A stretch of DNA of 64,000 bases from Xanthomarina spongicola. Lineage in GTDB: Bacteria; Bacteroidota; Bacteroidia; Flavobacteriales; Flavobacteriaceae. Of this stretch, positions 1 to 10,110 are shown in pieces; within the stretch, counting starts at the first letter, position 1, and every line of letters starts with the position of its first letter. The stretch covers positions 48,778 through 112,777 of the forward strand of contig NZ_QGGP01000008.1 of the NCBI RefSeq assembly GCF_003148645.1, written 5' to 3'. A model generated the notes under the pieces. The model did no database searches, was not told where the DNA came from, and saw only the letters and a program-made list of their open reading frames with translations. Made by a program: the position numbers and the translations under genes.

Positions 1-3000
1 AATTTATTTGGAAGGATGGCATTTTTGCTATTCTTAATGTTCTCACTTGCAGGTTATTCGCAGTCGTGTAATTACACACTGGAGATGAATGACTCTTGGG
101 GTGATGGATGGAATGGCAACACCATGAGCGTCTATGTAAATGGTAACGCCGTGTTATCTGGAGTTACAATGTCTGGTTCTTCACAGAGCATGGCATTTGC
201 TGTTAATGATGGAGATAATATTTCCACAACATGGCATGGAGGCGGATCTTATGGTTACGAAACCTCATACAGAATTCTGGACAGTAATAATCTTCAAGTG
301 GGAGCTGGAGCTCAATCTAGTATTTCTAGTCTTACAGCTTCATGTGCAGCACCTTCTGGTTATTGTACACCTGTACCTGGAAGTTTTCAAGATACTCCTG
401 GTATTACATCTATTACTGTAGGGGCTACTGTATACCCAATATCAATGCCTGCATATTATCAGGATCTAAGTGGAAATCCTCCTGTTGCTTTACAACAAGG
501 GATAACTGCTAATGTAAGTCTTTCTTATGGTCATACTTATGGTTACAATACTTTTGTATGGATTGATTTTGGAGATGATTTAGTTTTTGATGCAGGAGAT
601 TTAGTTACTTCTGTTGATGCTAGTGGAAATTTAGATTTATCTTTCACTATGCCAGCTGGAGCTCCTCTTGGTGTTCACAGAATGCGTATACACGGTTCAG
701 ATTTTGGAAATGCAGGTGCCGATCCATGTGATAGTGGGAATTATATGACAGCTATAGATTTAGATATAGAGGTAATTGCACCTCTTTGTCAGCAAGCTAC
801 TATTGCAGGAACAGAAATTGTTCCAGATTGCGATAACCTTGTTCCAGGATACTATGTAGATGTAGATATTTCTTCAGGTGGCGATGCTCAATCTATTACA
901 GATGGTACAAACACTTGGGTAATTAATGATCTTGGAGTTAATACGGTTGGTCCATTTGCTAATGGCTCTACTGTTAATTTAACAGTAGTACATGCAGATG
1001 CATCTTGCGATATTAATTTAGGATCGTTTGTTTACAACTGCCCTCCAGATAATAACGATTGTGATGGCGCTATTGCAGTAGGATGTGGTGAAACATATTC
1101 AGGTAATACGGAATTTGCAACTATAGATGACTTAGATTCATGTGCTGGTAATACATTTGGAAATAGACCAGGTGTTTGGCATACGGTTGTTGGTACTGGT
1201 GGAGACATCATTATAGACACTAACGATTCTAGTTTTGATACCAAATTAGCCTTATATTCTGGTTCTTGTGGTTCATTAATATGTTTAGATTCTGACGATG
1301 ATGGTGGTGTTGGCACAAGATCTGAAATTACATTTAGCTCTAATGCTGGAGAGACTTATTATGTATATGTTACTGGATTCTTTGCTTCTAGTGTTGGTCC
1401 ATATAATCTAACTGTAGATTGTGTTTGCGATGTAGAAATTAGTAGTGGCAACTGTCAATCTGTTTACAATAGTAGCTTTGCTCCTTTAGCAAGTACGGAG
1501 TTAACAGCAACTGGACTATTTGGTGCTGGAGGTTTCACATATGCGTGGAGTGATGGACAAACAGGAGCAACTATTTCTGTAAATCCTACAGAAGATACAG
1601 TTTACCAAGTAACTGCAACAGATGCTGCAGGATGTACTTCAACTGCAATGACAACTGTTTTAGTTGTTGATGTTAGCTGCTCTAATGGAAATGGAAACCA
1701 AGATAAAGTAACGGTATGCCACAACGGTGAAGAAATTTGTATTTCACCTAATGCGGTTCAAGCACACTTAAATCATGGTGATACTATTGGATCTTGTGAT
1801 GGACCTGCTGTATCTTGTGATACACCTCCATTATGTGATTCTTTATTAAAAGTTCCTTCTCCAGGTGCTATAGATATCCCTACAACTATTGAAATTTCTT
1901 GGGGACAAGCAACTGGATTTGTAGTTGGTTATGTGTTATCTGTTGGAACGACTCCAGGAGGTACAGATGTAGTTGACAATTTAGATGTTGGATTAGATTT
2001 AAGTTACACGTTAAATGGATTAGATTTTAATTCAGTGTATTATGTAACTGTTGTACCTTATAATGCCAATGGTTCTGCTACAGGTTGTGATCAGTCTAAT
2101 AGTTTTACAACTGTTCAATCTCCATGGGCTGCAGATTCAACTCCAATCAATTGCTCAACTGGCTCTATAACTGGTAATGTTTTAACAGATGGTTATATTA
2201 ACGATTATTTAGCTTCTTGTACAGGAACAATCAATGATGCGGCTGGTGTATGGTATTCTTTTGAAGGTACAGGAGACGACATTATTGTTAGTACTTGTGG
2301 TACGCCATGGGATACTTATATATCTGTATTTGAAGGTGATGCTTCTTCTATTAGCTGTAATGGTTCAGATGATGATAATTTTGCTTGTTCAGGATTTGGT
2401 ACATCATCAGAATACGAATTCACTTCAGTTGTAGGAACAACATATTATATTTTTGTAACATCTTTTTCAAGCTTTACAAATGTTGGTTCTGGAGATTTCA
2501 CGTTATCATTAACGTGTATGGCACCACCACCACCACCACAAGCTTGTGTTTTTGCTGAGTCTATTTCTTGTGGAGATACTGTAACAGATACAACTGTTGG
2601 TTTTGACGTAAATGATTTTGATAGTTGCGATTTTGTTTCAATAAACACAGCTCCAGGTAGATTCTACAAAGTAGAAGGCACAGGAGGTGATATGATTGCT
2701 AGTCTGTGTGGCTCTTCATACGACACTAAATTAGCCGTATTTTCTGGTAACTGTAGTGGATTAGTTTGTGTTGATGCAAATGATGATTTTTGTGGTACAA
2801 GTTCTCAAGTTACATTTGCATCGCAAGCTGGAACCATATACTATATTTATGTAACAGGTTGGTCAAGTAATGCAGGTCAATTTACATTAAATGTTTCTTG
2901 TCCATTACCTCCAGAGCCTCTAGGTGGAGAAGTAGTTTGTGGAACAGTATTAACACAAGAATACTGTTATGGAAATAATGAATCATCAAGCATATTGTAC

Positions 3001-3552
3001 ACGTCTTCTAATGGGTCTCCATTAACTCTAGAGTTTAACTCTGGAATAATTGAAGCTTCAACGTATGATTTCTTAACCATTTATGACGGAGTTGATGCAT
3101 CTGGAACAATCGTTTATCAAAACGGTACTTCCTATGGTTATAATTTATCAGGTGATACTGCTACAGCACCAAGTGGAAATATGTTTGTTACAATACAAAC
3201 AGATGGTTCTGTAAGTTGTCAATCTGGTAGCTCATCGGCTACAACGTGGTATTTTAATGTTAATTGTGGCGTAGCTCCAATTGCAAATAATGGTGGCTTA
3301 GGAGAATGGACAATGTATCCAAACCCTGCATCAAACGGTGAAGTGGAATTAGATCTTACTAATTACTTAAACTCTGACCTTGAAATCCAAATGATGGACT
3401 TCTCTGGTAAGTTGTTAATTAACAAAGCAGAATCTAATTTACAAAACCCAAGATACAGAATGAACACTCAAAATGTGTCTAACGGTTTATACTTTGTACG
3501 TGTAGTAACAGAATCTGGTATATCAATTAAGAAATTAATTATTGCCAATTAG
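1..3552 (+). CDS. Large secreted multidomain protein with T9SS type A sorting domain (5' end cut by window)
   Basis: Probable cell-surface or extracellular protein exported by Sec and then the type IX system. The first in-frame ATG is at 16, but the frame is open to base 1, and the hydrophobic segment ending near LAGYSQ looks like the middle of a signal peptide, so the real start is probably upstream of the window. Numbering from the ATG, a GEVED-like domain covers about 116-250. Three PPC-like beta domains follow at about 346-470, 704-835 and 843-965. A fibronectin III-like domain lies at 609-700 and a CUB-like domain at 969-1090. The last 80 residues carry a YPNPA motif and end in IKKLIIAN, typical of a T9SS type A signal. 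It is rich in Cys, Gly, Ser and Thr. No catalytic domain was recognised; binding or adhesion is an inference. A strong terminator follows. Confidence 0.85.
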   Translation, partial: NLFGRMAFLLFLMFSLAGYSQSCNYTLEMNDSWGDGWNGNTMSVYVNGNAVLSGVTMSGSSQSMAFAVNDGDNISTTWHGGGSYGYETSYRILDSNNLQVGAGAQSSISSLTASCAAPSGYCTPVPGSFQDTPGITSITVGATVYPISMPAYYQDLSGNPPVALQQGITANVSLSYGHTYGYNTFVWIDFGDDLVFDAGDLVTSVDASGNLDLSFTMPAGAPLGVHRMRIHGSDFGNAGADPCDSGNYMTAIDLDIEVIAPLCQQATIAGTEIVPDCDNLVPGYYVDVDISSGGDAQSITDGTNTWVINDLGVNTVGPFANGSTVNLTVVHADASCDINLGSFVYNCPPDNNDCDGAIAVGCGETYSGNTEFATIDDLDSCAGNTFGNRPGVWHTVVGTGGDIIIDTNDSSFDTKLALYSGSCGSLICLDSDDDGGVGTRSEITFSSNAGETYYVYVTGFFASSVGPYNLTVDCVCDVEISSGNCQSVYNSSFAPLASTELTATGLFGAGGFTYAWSDGQTGATISVNPTEDTVYQVTATDAAGCTSTAMTTVLVVDVSCSNGNGNQDKVTVCHNGEEICISPNAVQAHLNHGDTIGSCDGPAVSCDTPPLCDSLLKVPSPGAIDIPTTIEISWGQATGFVVGYVLSVGTTPGGTDVVDNLDVGLDLSYTLNGLDFNSVYYVTVVPYNANGSATGCDQSNSFTTVQSPWAADSTPINCSTGSITGNVLTDGYINDYLASCTGTINDAAGVWYSFEGTGDDIIVSTCGTPWDTYISVFEGDASSISCNGSDDDNFACSGFGTSSEYEFTSVVGTTYYIFVTSFSSFTNVGSGDFTLSLTCMAPPPPPQACVFAESISCGDTVTDTTVGFDVNDFDSCDFVSINTAPGRFYKVEGTGGDMIASLCGSSYDTKLAVFSGNCSGLVCVDANDDFCGTSSQVTFASQAGTIYYIYVTGWSSNAGQFTLNVSCPLPPEPLGGEVVCGTVLTQEYCYGNNESSSILYTSSNGSPLTLEFNSGIIEASTYDFLTIYDGVDASGTIVYQNGTSYGYNLSGDTATAPSGNMFVTIQTDGSVSCQSGSSSATTWYFNVNCGVAPIANNGGLGEWTMYPNPASNGEVELDLTNYLNSDLEIQMMDFSGKLLINKAESNLQNPRYRMNTQNVSNGLYFVRVVTESGISIKKLIIAN

Positions 3553-3610
3553 ATTTTGAAATAAAAATCCTAAATAATCTTATTTAGATTATAAACGGAT
3601 AACATTAATT

Positions 3611-3646
3611 AAGCTGGACAATGGAAACATTGTCCAGCTTTTTTTT
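3611..3646 (+). terminator. Rho-independent terminator after the first secreted-protein gene
   Basis: A perfect 13-bp stem (AAGCTGGACAATG / CATTGTCCAGCTT) with a GAAA loop is followed by eight T. It lies 58 bp after the stop codon. Confidence 0.9.
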
Positions 3647-4138
3647 ATACAAAAAAAAGAATGATGCTATATTTTGGAATTATTTTAAGACTTCAAAAAA
3701 CACAGGTACTAAAACTATAAGATTAGCATGTATTTTAAATGGTTTAACTCCATTTCATCAATCGAGTCCTAGACAGAAACAACTTCTTCAATTAATTGAT
3801 TATCAATTTGAAAGCTCTATTCAACCATAAAATCAAGCATTTTATCGATTAGTTGATTTACATACCTATTTATTTGTAAAACTATAATATTTTTATGTTA
3901 ATAAAATATCAATAATTTGTATTCCTAATAATTATATATCCCACATATTTTTATTATTTTACACCATTATTGATATATTTTCATATTTATATAAAATAAA
4001 AACATATAGCCCCAAGCTACTCCTTCTTACCTCATTGTTATATATAACAAGGCAAAACTTTTGTTTTAACCTTAAGAATTAGAATTATAGCAACCTAAAA
4101 AGCAGCCATATAAATTGCTTTTTTAACAAAGACATAAC
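3647..4138. other. AT-rich intergenic region, no convincing gene
   Basis: About 490 bases between the terminator and the next secreted-protein gene. A 69-codon frame (3621-3830) starts inside the terminator hairpin and has no recognisable domain, so it is not called. The rest is very AT-rich and must hold the promoter of the next gene, but no exact TAnnTTTG box could be fixed. Confidence 0.5.
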
Positions 4139-7100
4139 ATGAAACAAAACAACACTCCCGATTTCTTATTAAAGCAATCAACATTTAGCAAACTGTTTTT
4201 ATCATTACTTTTCCTTATAGGTGTTTCATCTGTAAGTTTTGCACAAACCTTTACCGATAACAATCCAGCTGCACCAAATTCATGGACTGTTCCTGCAGGT
4301 GTTACCTCTATAACCATGCAGGTTTGGGGTGGTGGTGGTGCTGGTGGTGGTGGAACAAATAATGGTACTGGTGGTGATGGTGGTGCTGGTGGCGCTTACG
4401 CAGAAAGAACTATAACAGTAACCCCTGGTGCAACTATCAATTATGTAATTGGTGCTGGAGGTATCGGGTCAACTGGCAATGGTACTGCTGGTGGTAATAC
4501 AACTGTAAATGCATTAACAGCTCGTGGTGGTGCTGGTGGAATTGCGAATGGTAGTGCTGGTCCAATTCTTGGAGGTACTGCTACTGGAGGTACAATAAAT
4601 ACTACAGGAGACAACGGAAATATAGGTGGTGGAAGACCAGCTGGTGATGGTGGTGATGGTGCTAATGGTGGTACTGGAGGTGCTGGTGGTGATGGTAGTG
4701 CTGGTACTATAGGAAACATTCCAGGTGGTGGAGGTGGTGGTGCAGAGAGAGCTGGTGGCCCAAGTGGTGACAGACCTGGTGGAAATGGAGCTAATGGACA
4801 AATTACAATAACTTGGACGCCTCCTCCTCCATGTACTGCACCTGCATCTATAAATGCCGCATCAGCAATAACAGCTACTTCGGCTACAATAAGCTGGCCT
4901 GCAGCAAGTCCTCCTCCTGCAAGTGGATACCAATGGGAAGTAAGAACTTCTGGTGCTGGTGGTAGTGGAGCAACTGGTCTTGCAGCAAATGGTTCTACAG
5001 CAGCTGGTGTAACAACAGCTAACGTTACAGGTTTAACAGCTAGTACAACTTATAGTGTATATGTAAGAAGTAATTGTGGTACTGGTTTTAGTTCTTGGAC
5101 TGGCCCTGTTACCTTTACAACTTCTGTAGCGTCTGCACCTCCAAATGATGAATGTTTACCTGGTGGCCCAATTGGTCTTACAGTAAATCCAGATCAAAGT
5201 TGTACGTCAGTAACTTCTGGAACACTTTTTCAAGCCACAGATTCTGGTGTTACTACCAGTGGTTGTGGAAGATTAGCAAGTAATGATGTTTGGTATCGTT
5301 TTGTTGCAACTAGCACAACACATACGGTCGATTTATTAAATATAGCTGGAAGCACTACAGATTTGTATCATGCTATTTACGCATTTAACCCATGTAGTAA
5401 TCCAGATCCAGATACAGCTATCACTTGTTCTGATCCTGAAAGTAGTACGACTGGTGGCTTAACCATTGGAGCAACTTATTTTGTTCAAGTATATTCTTGG
5501 TCAAGCTCTGCTCAAACCACGACGTTTGATATTTGTATTGGTGTCCCTCCTGGACCACCAGCAAATGATAATTGTGCAACTCCAGATGTTTTAACGGTAA
5601 ACCCAGATTATTCTTGTGCATCAGTTACAGCTGGAACTGTTTTAAATGCAACTAATTCAAATATTGATGTTTGTGGTGGTACAGAAGATGATGATGTTTG
5701 GTATCGTTTTCAAGCAACTAGTACAGCTCACAGAGTATCTCTAATTAATATATCTGGTAGTACTACAGACATGTATCATGCTGTTTATGATGCTGGTCCT
5801 TGCGGCAGTTTATCTACAGCAATTATTTGTAACGACAATAATGTCTCTGATATAACAGGTCTTACCATAGGGAATTGGTATTTTGTTCAAGTATATACTT
5901 GGACAGCCTTTACAGGACAAAATTCGACGTTTGATGTTTGTGTAGGTACACCTCCTGCGTGTACTGCACCTAATGTACCTGCTAATCCTATAACTTTTGA
6001 TACCATAGAGGATGACTTTATTGCTGCCTCATTCCCAGTATCTGTTCCGGCAGCAACAAATTATTTAGTTTTAATGAATACAACTGGTACAGCTCCTAGC
6101 CCTCCTCCTACAAATGGTGTAGTATATAATGTTAGTGATGTAATTTCTGGAGCAACAGTAATAGATAATGATAACAATACCACTTTTACGGCTACTGGTT
6201 TAACTCAAACAACAACTTATTATTTTTATATCTATGCCTTTAATAATACAGGATGTTCTGGAGGTCCAATATATAGTACGTCTTCTTTAAATGATAATGC
6301 GACAACGGTAGTACCTTCTTATTGTACGCCTTCGTCAACTAGCACATCATATTATATAAATGACTTCACAACTTCTGGTGGAAGCACAAATATTAATCAT
6401 ATTGGTTCTGGTTTTTCAACTAATGGTTATGGTAACTTTACAGGTATGAATGTAACGCAATTCCCTGGTAGCCCTATTAATTTTTCTGCTGTTCATGTTG
6501 GTGGAACTTTTGCAACCAGAATTTGGGTCGATTGGAATAACGATTTAGATTTTATTGATGCGAATGAACTTGTATTTTCTGGGGGTTATGCAAATCCTCA
6601 AACAGGCAGTTTTAATGTTTTAGGTTCAGCTGCTGCTGGGTCATACAGAATGCGTGTGAGATCAGACTGGTCAAATACTACTTTAAGTCCTTGTGGATTT
6701 GATGACCTTAGTGAAACTCATGATTATACACTTATAGTTACACCTTTAAATTGTACTGATGATCCAATTGCAGTAACTGCAGTAAGTACAACAAGTACAA
6801 CGGCAACAATAAGCTGGACGCATCCTGTCCCTCAACCAGCAAATGGTTATGAATATATTATTTCAACAGACGATTCTACTTCTACTCCAGCTGGAGATAT
6901 TACAGGTACAACTGCTGGAAATAGTGTTCCACTTACTGGATTACTAGCCGGAACAACTTATTATGTCTTTGTTAGAGGTGTGTGTAATGCGGTCGATAAT
7001 GGTCTTTGGGTTACAACCAGTTTTAATACAGGTTGTGCCGATTTAGTAACAACTCCAACCGTTTGTCCTACTATTGCAGGTGTGCAAGGTACAGATCCAT

Positions 7101-9850
7101 TTACAGCAAATCCATTTGTTGCAGATCCTACGGCTCAAATAGATTGTAATGTAAGAGATGTCACTTTAGTAGCCTATTCAAATTTAAGAGAAACTACAAG
7201 TTATATTGCTGAAAAAATACAGTATAATAAAGTCCCCGCAGATTTTGCTCCTTCTGGATTCTCAGTACCACAAAATATTGTTAACGATGATGTTTGGGCG
7301 CCTTCGAGAACAAATATCACCTTTCCTTTTTGTTTTTACGATGAGACTTATACACAGTGTTTATCTAACGCTAATGGCAATCTTACTTTTGACCAAAGTA
7401 TTATACCTGGAAGCGCTTCTGGTTGGTCCTTTTCTAGCAACCTCCCTTCTACGGCATCTAGTTTAGTAGAAAAAACGATTTATGGTGTTTATCAAGACCT
7501 AGACCCTAGATTTCTAGGTGGAAATCCTATTAGCTCTACAGTAGTTGGAACTGCGCCTTGCCGTGAATTTAGAATGGCTTGGCACGACATCCCACTGTAT
7601 GGTGACTCTTCAAGATTACAAACAGCAATGATTGTACTTCATGAAACTACCAATATCATTGAAGTATTTATTGAAAATAAAACCATAGAAAATGGGAATG
7701 TAAATCCTTGGAATGGTGGAAATGCCATTGTAGGTATTCAAGGAGATATAACTCCTTTAGCTCCAAACAATCAATATAGAGCTGCTCCATGTAGAAATGG
7801 TTTAGACCCTAACTGGGAAACAACTAACGAAGCTTGGCGTTTTACGCCTAGTGGAGCTGTTATAACACCTGATGCTATAACTTGGTACCAAGGGTCTGTA
7901 GCTCCTGGTAATGTTTTAGTTGGAAATGGTGATGGCACAGTAACGGTTAATACACCAGATACTTATATTGCAGTATCAGACTACACATTATGTAGTGGCG
8001 CTGTTTCATTGACAGATGATATTATTTTAATTGATACTAAAAAAACATGGACTGGTGCAATTAGTACAGATTGGTATGAAGATGGGAACTGGGCTCCGGC
8101 TAATCACCCAACACCTTCTGACTGTGTATTAATACCTGACCCTGCAAGTTCGAATAATCGTTCACCAATTGCAGATATACTTAATGTTCCTATCCCTACG
8201 CCTCCTGCAGGATTTGGTGCTTATGCATTAAATTTAACAGTAGCTACTAATGGTTATCTAGAAGTAAGATCTAATACGAATTTAGTGGTAACAGATTGGA
8301 TAGATTTAGATGGTACAATAGACATCAGAGACTCAGCTAGTTTGATACAAATTATTGATAGTGGTGTAGATGTTAATACGAATACAGGTACTGGGAGTAT
8401 GAGAATGCAACGTACTGTTCCTACTGGTGTAGGTGCAGCCGACTACGTATATTGGTCATCACCAACTGATGAAGATTTTAATGTCACTGACATCTCTGCT
8501 GTAACTGGAGAACTCATTTTTGAATGGAATCCTACAATTTTTGTTAATAGTACCATTCAATATGGTAATTGGATTCCTGCATCAGGGATCATGTCTCAAG
8601 GTAAAGGCTATATCGTGAGAGGACTTCTACCAACAGTACCTCTCCCTGCTAATACAACAGAATTTATAGGACTACCTCAAAATGGGATTGTTCGAACGCC
8701 TATAACTCGTGGAACTTATAATGGTTCTAATTATAATGATGGAACTCCAGGTTCACCTCGGATAGTTACTTCTTCTGATGATAATTGGAATTTAATAGGA
8801 AATCCATATCCTTCAGCCATAGATTATGCTGAATTTATAAAACCGATTAACAATCCGCATATTGATGGTACTATTTATTTTTGGACACACGCTAATACAC
8901 CTATTCGCGGTAATGGTAGTCCTTTCTATTCTGATTTTTTATATAATTATGGAAGTGATTATATTAGTTACAATGGTTCAGGAGCTAATCCTCCAGGTTC
9001 TTCTTTTGGAAACATAGCTGCTGGACAAGGTTTCTTTGTAGAAATGCTACATACGACTCCATCAACATCAGAAAATATTACTTTTAATAACACAATGCGT
9101 AGTGAAACAATTGATAATAGTCAGTTTTTTAGAGTAAATGAATCTTCTGAACCAGCTTCAGGTGTTGAAAAACATCGTATTTGGTTAGATCTTATAGATT
9201 CTAATGAATTAGCGACATCTATTCTTGTCGGTTATATAGAAGGCGCTACTAATAGTAAAGACCGAATATTTGATGGTCATGTAAATGCTGGATCTGACAA
9301 AAGTTTTTATTCATTAATTGAAGAAGAAAAGATGTCTATTCAAGGTAGAAGCATTCCTTTTGAGGAAACTGATTTAGTGCATTTAGGCTTAGTAGTTCCT
9401 GCAGATGGTAATTATACCATTGCAATCAATACCGTTGATGGTTTATTTGATGGTTCGCAACAAGACATCTATTTAGAAGATACGTATAATGGTATTATCC
9501 ATGATTTAAGAATTGCGCCTTATAGTTTCAATACAGAACTAGGTGAGTTTGATGATCGTTTTATATTACGTTATACAAATGATAGATTAAGTACTGAAGA
9601 GTATGAAATGAATACTGGTATTCAAATTTCTGCTCCTAATAATAACTATATCAAAGTAACTTCAATTACAGAACCTATTAAGAGTGTTGCTGTTTATGAT
9701 GTGCTAGGTCGCGTTTTATATAACAATGTAAACGTTAATGCTTCTGAGTTTATCATTAACGACGTTAGTAATTCAGATGGTGTTCTATTTGTAAGAGCAT
9801 CTTTAACTAATGGTCTACAAAAAACACAAAAAGTAGTATTAAAACAGTAA
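4139..9850 (+). CDS. Giant secreted protein, glycine-rich N-terminus, T9SS type C sorting signal
   Basis: A 1903-residue exported protein. The signal peptide ends near VSFAQ (residue 36). A glycine-rich domain (about 37-230) is encoded by a long run of GGT-type codons. Next come a fibronectin III-like domain (232-330), two PPC-like domains (335-460, 476-604), another FN3-like segment (604-730), a GEVED-like domain (735-860) and an FN3-like domain (865-960). Residues 970-1290 match nothing I recognise. From about 1300 to 1810 there is a large module with the landmarks YWSSP, GKGYIVRG and LIGNPYPSAI, shared with the next gene and with the protein at 54871-60033. The C-terminus (IKVTS, VYDVLGRVLYNN, NGLQKTQKVVLK) resembles the type C sorting signal. 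Function is unknown; surface attachment or polymer binding is an inference. Confidence 0.88.
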   Translation: MKQNNTPDFLLKQSTFSKLFLSLLFLIGVSSVSFAQTFTDNNPAAPNSWTVPAGVTSITMQVWGGGGAGGGGTNNGTGGDGGAGGAYAERTITVTPGATINYVIGAGGIGSTGNGTAGGNTTVNALTARGGAGGIANGSAGPILGGTATGGTINTTGDNGNIGGGRPAGDGGDGANGGTGGAGGDGSAGTIGNIPGGGGGGAERAGGPSGDRPGGNGANGQITITWTPPPPCTAPASINAASAITATSATISWPAASPPPASGYQWEVRTSGAGGSGATGLAANGSTAAGVTTANVTGLTASTTYSVYVRSNCGTGFSSWTGPVTFTTSVASAPPNDECLPGGPIGLTVNPDQSCTSVTSGTLFQATDSGVTTSGCGRLASNDVWYRFVATSTTHTVDLLNIAGSTTDLYHAIYAFNPCSNPDPDTAITCSDPESSTTGGLTIGATYFVQVYSWSSSAQTTTFDICIGVPPGPPANDNCATPDVLTVNPDYSCASVTAGTVLNATNSNIDVCGGTEDDDVWYRFQATSTAHRVSLINISGSTTDMYHAVYDAGPCGSLSTAIICNDNNVSDITGLTIGNWYFVQVYTWTAFTGQNSTFDVCVGTPPACTAPNVPANPITFDTIEDDFIAASFPVSVPAATNYLVLMNTTGTAPSPPPTNGVVYNVSDVISGATVIDNDNNTTFTATGLTQTTTYYFYIYAFNNTGCSGGPIYSTSSLNDNATTVVPSYCTPSSTSTSYYINDFTTSGGSTNINHIGSGFSTNGYGNFTGMNVTQFPGSPINFSAVHVGGTFATRIWVDWNNDLDFIDANELVFSGGYANPQTGSFNVLGSAAAGSYRMRVRSDWSNTTLSPCGFDDLSETHDYTLIVTPLNCTDDPIAVTAVSTTSTTATISWTHPVPQPANGYEYIISTDDSTSTPAGDITGTTAGNSVPLTGLLAGTTYYVFVRGVCNAVDNGLWVTTSFNTGCADLVTTPTVCPTIAGVQGTDPFTANPFVADPTAQIDCNVRDVTLVAYSNLRETTSYIAEKIQYNKVPADFAPSGFSVPQNIVNDDVWAPSRTNITFPFCFYDETYTQCLSNANGNLTFDQSIIPGSASGWSFSSNLPSTASSLVEKTIYGVYQDLDPRFLGGNPISSTVVGTAPCREFRMAWHDIPLYGDSSRLQTAMIVLHETTNIIEVFIENKTIENGNVNPWNGGNAIVGIQGDITPLAPNNQYRAAPCRNGLDPNWETTNEAWRFTPSGAVITPDAITWYQGSVAPGNVLVGNGDGTVTVNTPDTYIAVSDYTLCSGAVSLTDDIILIDTKKTWTGAISTDWYEDGNWAPANHPTPSDCVLIPDPASSNNRSPIADILNVPIPTPPAGFGAYALNLTVATNGYLEVRSNTNLVVTDWIDLDGTIDIRDSASLIQIIDSGVDVNTNTGTGSMRMQRTVPTGVGAADYVYWSSPTDEDFNVTDISAVTGELIFEWNPTIFVNSTIQYGNWIPASGIMSQGKGYIVRGLLPTVPLPANTTEFIGLPQNGIVRTPITRGTYNGSNYNDGTPGSPRIVTSSDDNWNLIGNPYPSAIDYAEFIKPINNPHIDGTIYFWTHANTPIRGNGSPFYSDFLYNYGSDYISYNGSGANPPGSSFGNIAAGQGFFVEMLHTTPSTSENITFNNTMRSETIDNSQFFRVNESSEPASGVEKHRIWLDLIDSNELATSILVGYIEGATNSKDRIFDGHVNAGSDKSFYSLIEEEKMSIQGRSIPFEETDLVHLGLVVPADGNYTIAINTVDGLFDGSQQDIYLEDTYNGIIHDLRIAPYSFNTELGEFDDRFILRYTNDRLSTEEYEMNTGIQISAPNNNYIKVTSITEPIKSVAVYDVLGRVLYNNVNVNASEFIINDVSNSDGVLFVRASLTNGLQKTQKVVLKQ

Positions 9851-9872
9851 AATATAGTTAATTACTAACTCC

Positions 9873-9907
9873 AAGCCCTCGATTTAATTAAATCGAGGGC
9901 TTTTTTA
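9873..9907 (+). terminator. Rho-independent terminator
   Basis: GCCCTCGATTT and AAATCGAGGGC form a perfect stem around AATT, followed by a T run. It lies 22 bp after the stop of the 4139-9850 gene. Confidence 0.9.
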
Positions 9908-9939
9908 TTAAGCTAATTACTATTATCTATACTATTAAT

Positions 9940-9967
9940 TAGTATTCAATTTTAAAATTGAATACTA
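9940..9967. repeat. 28-bp perfect palindrome
   Basis: TAGTATTCAATTTT and its exact reverse complement abut with no spacer. It sits between the terminator of one giant gene and the start of its paralogue. It could be a protein-binding site or a cruciform; no T run follows, so it is not an obvious terminator. Confidence 0.6.
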
Positions 9968-9987
9968 AAAAGCTGTATTTCATCGAT

Positions 9988-10026
9988 AAAATGCAAGTTT
10001 CTATGGGTGAACTGCATTTTTTTTTT
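9988..10026 (+). terminator. Possible second hairpin with a T run
   Basis: AAAATGC(A)AGTT pairs with AACTGCATTTT across a 9-10 base loop, with one bulged base, and a run of T follows. It lies about 85 bp before the next gene, so it could be a back-up terminator or part of that gene's leader. Confidence 0.45.
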
Positions 10027-10110
10027 ATGTTTGCTTATTGATTATTAAATTTTGTATTAAAACCAAATGCATATTTATTAATCAGATAAAAAATTAGACC
10101 CCAAACTAAT

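Noticed and set aside
3621..3830. 69-codon frame after the first giant gene
   Set aside because: It starts inside a perfect terminator hairpin, has no recognisable domain and no promoter-like box.
4441..4801. Two overlapping antisense frames, rich in Pro or Ser/Thr
   Set aside because: They are mirror images of the glycine codon run of the secreted protein; low complexity with no independent signal.
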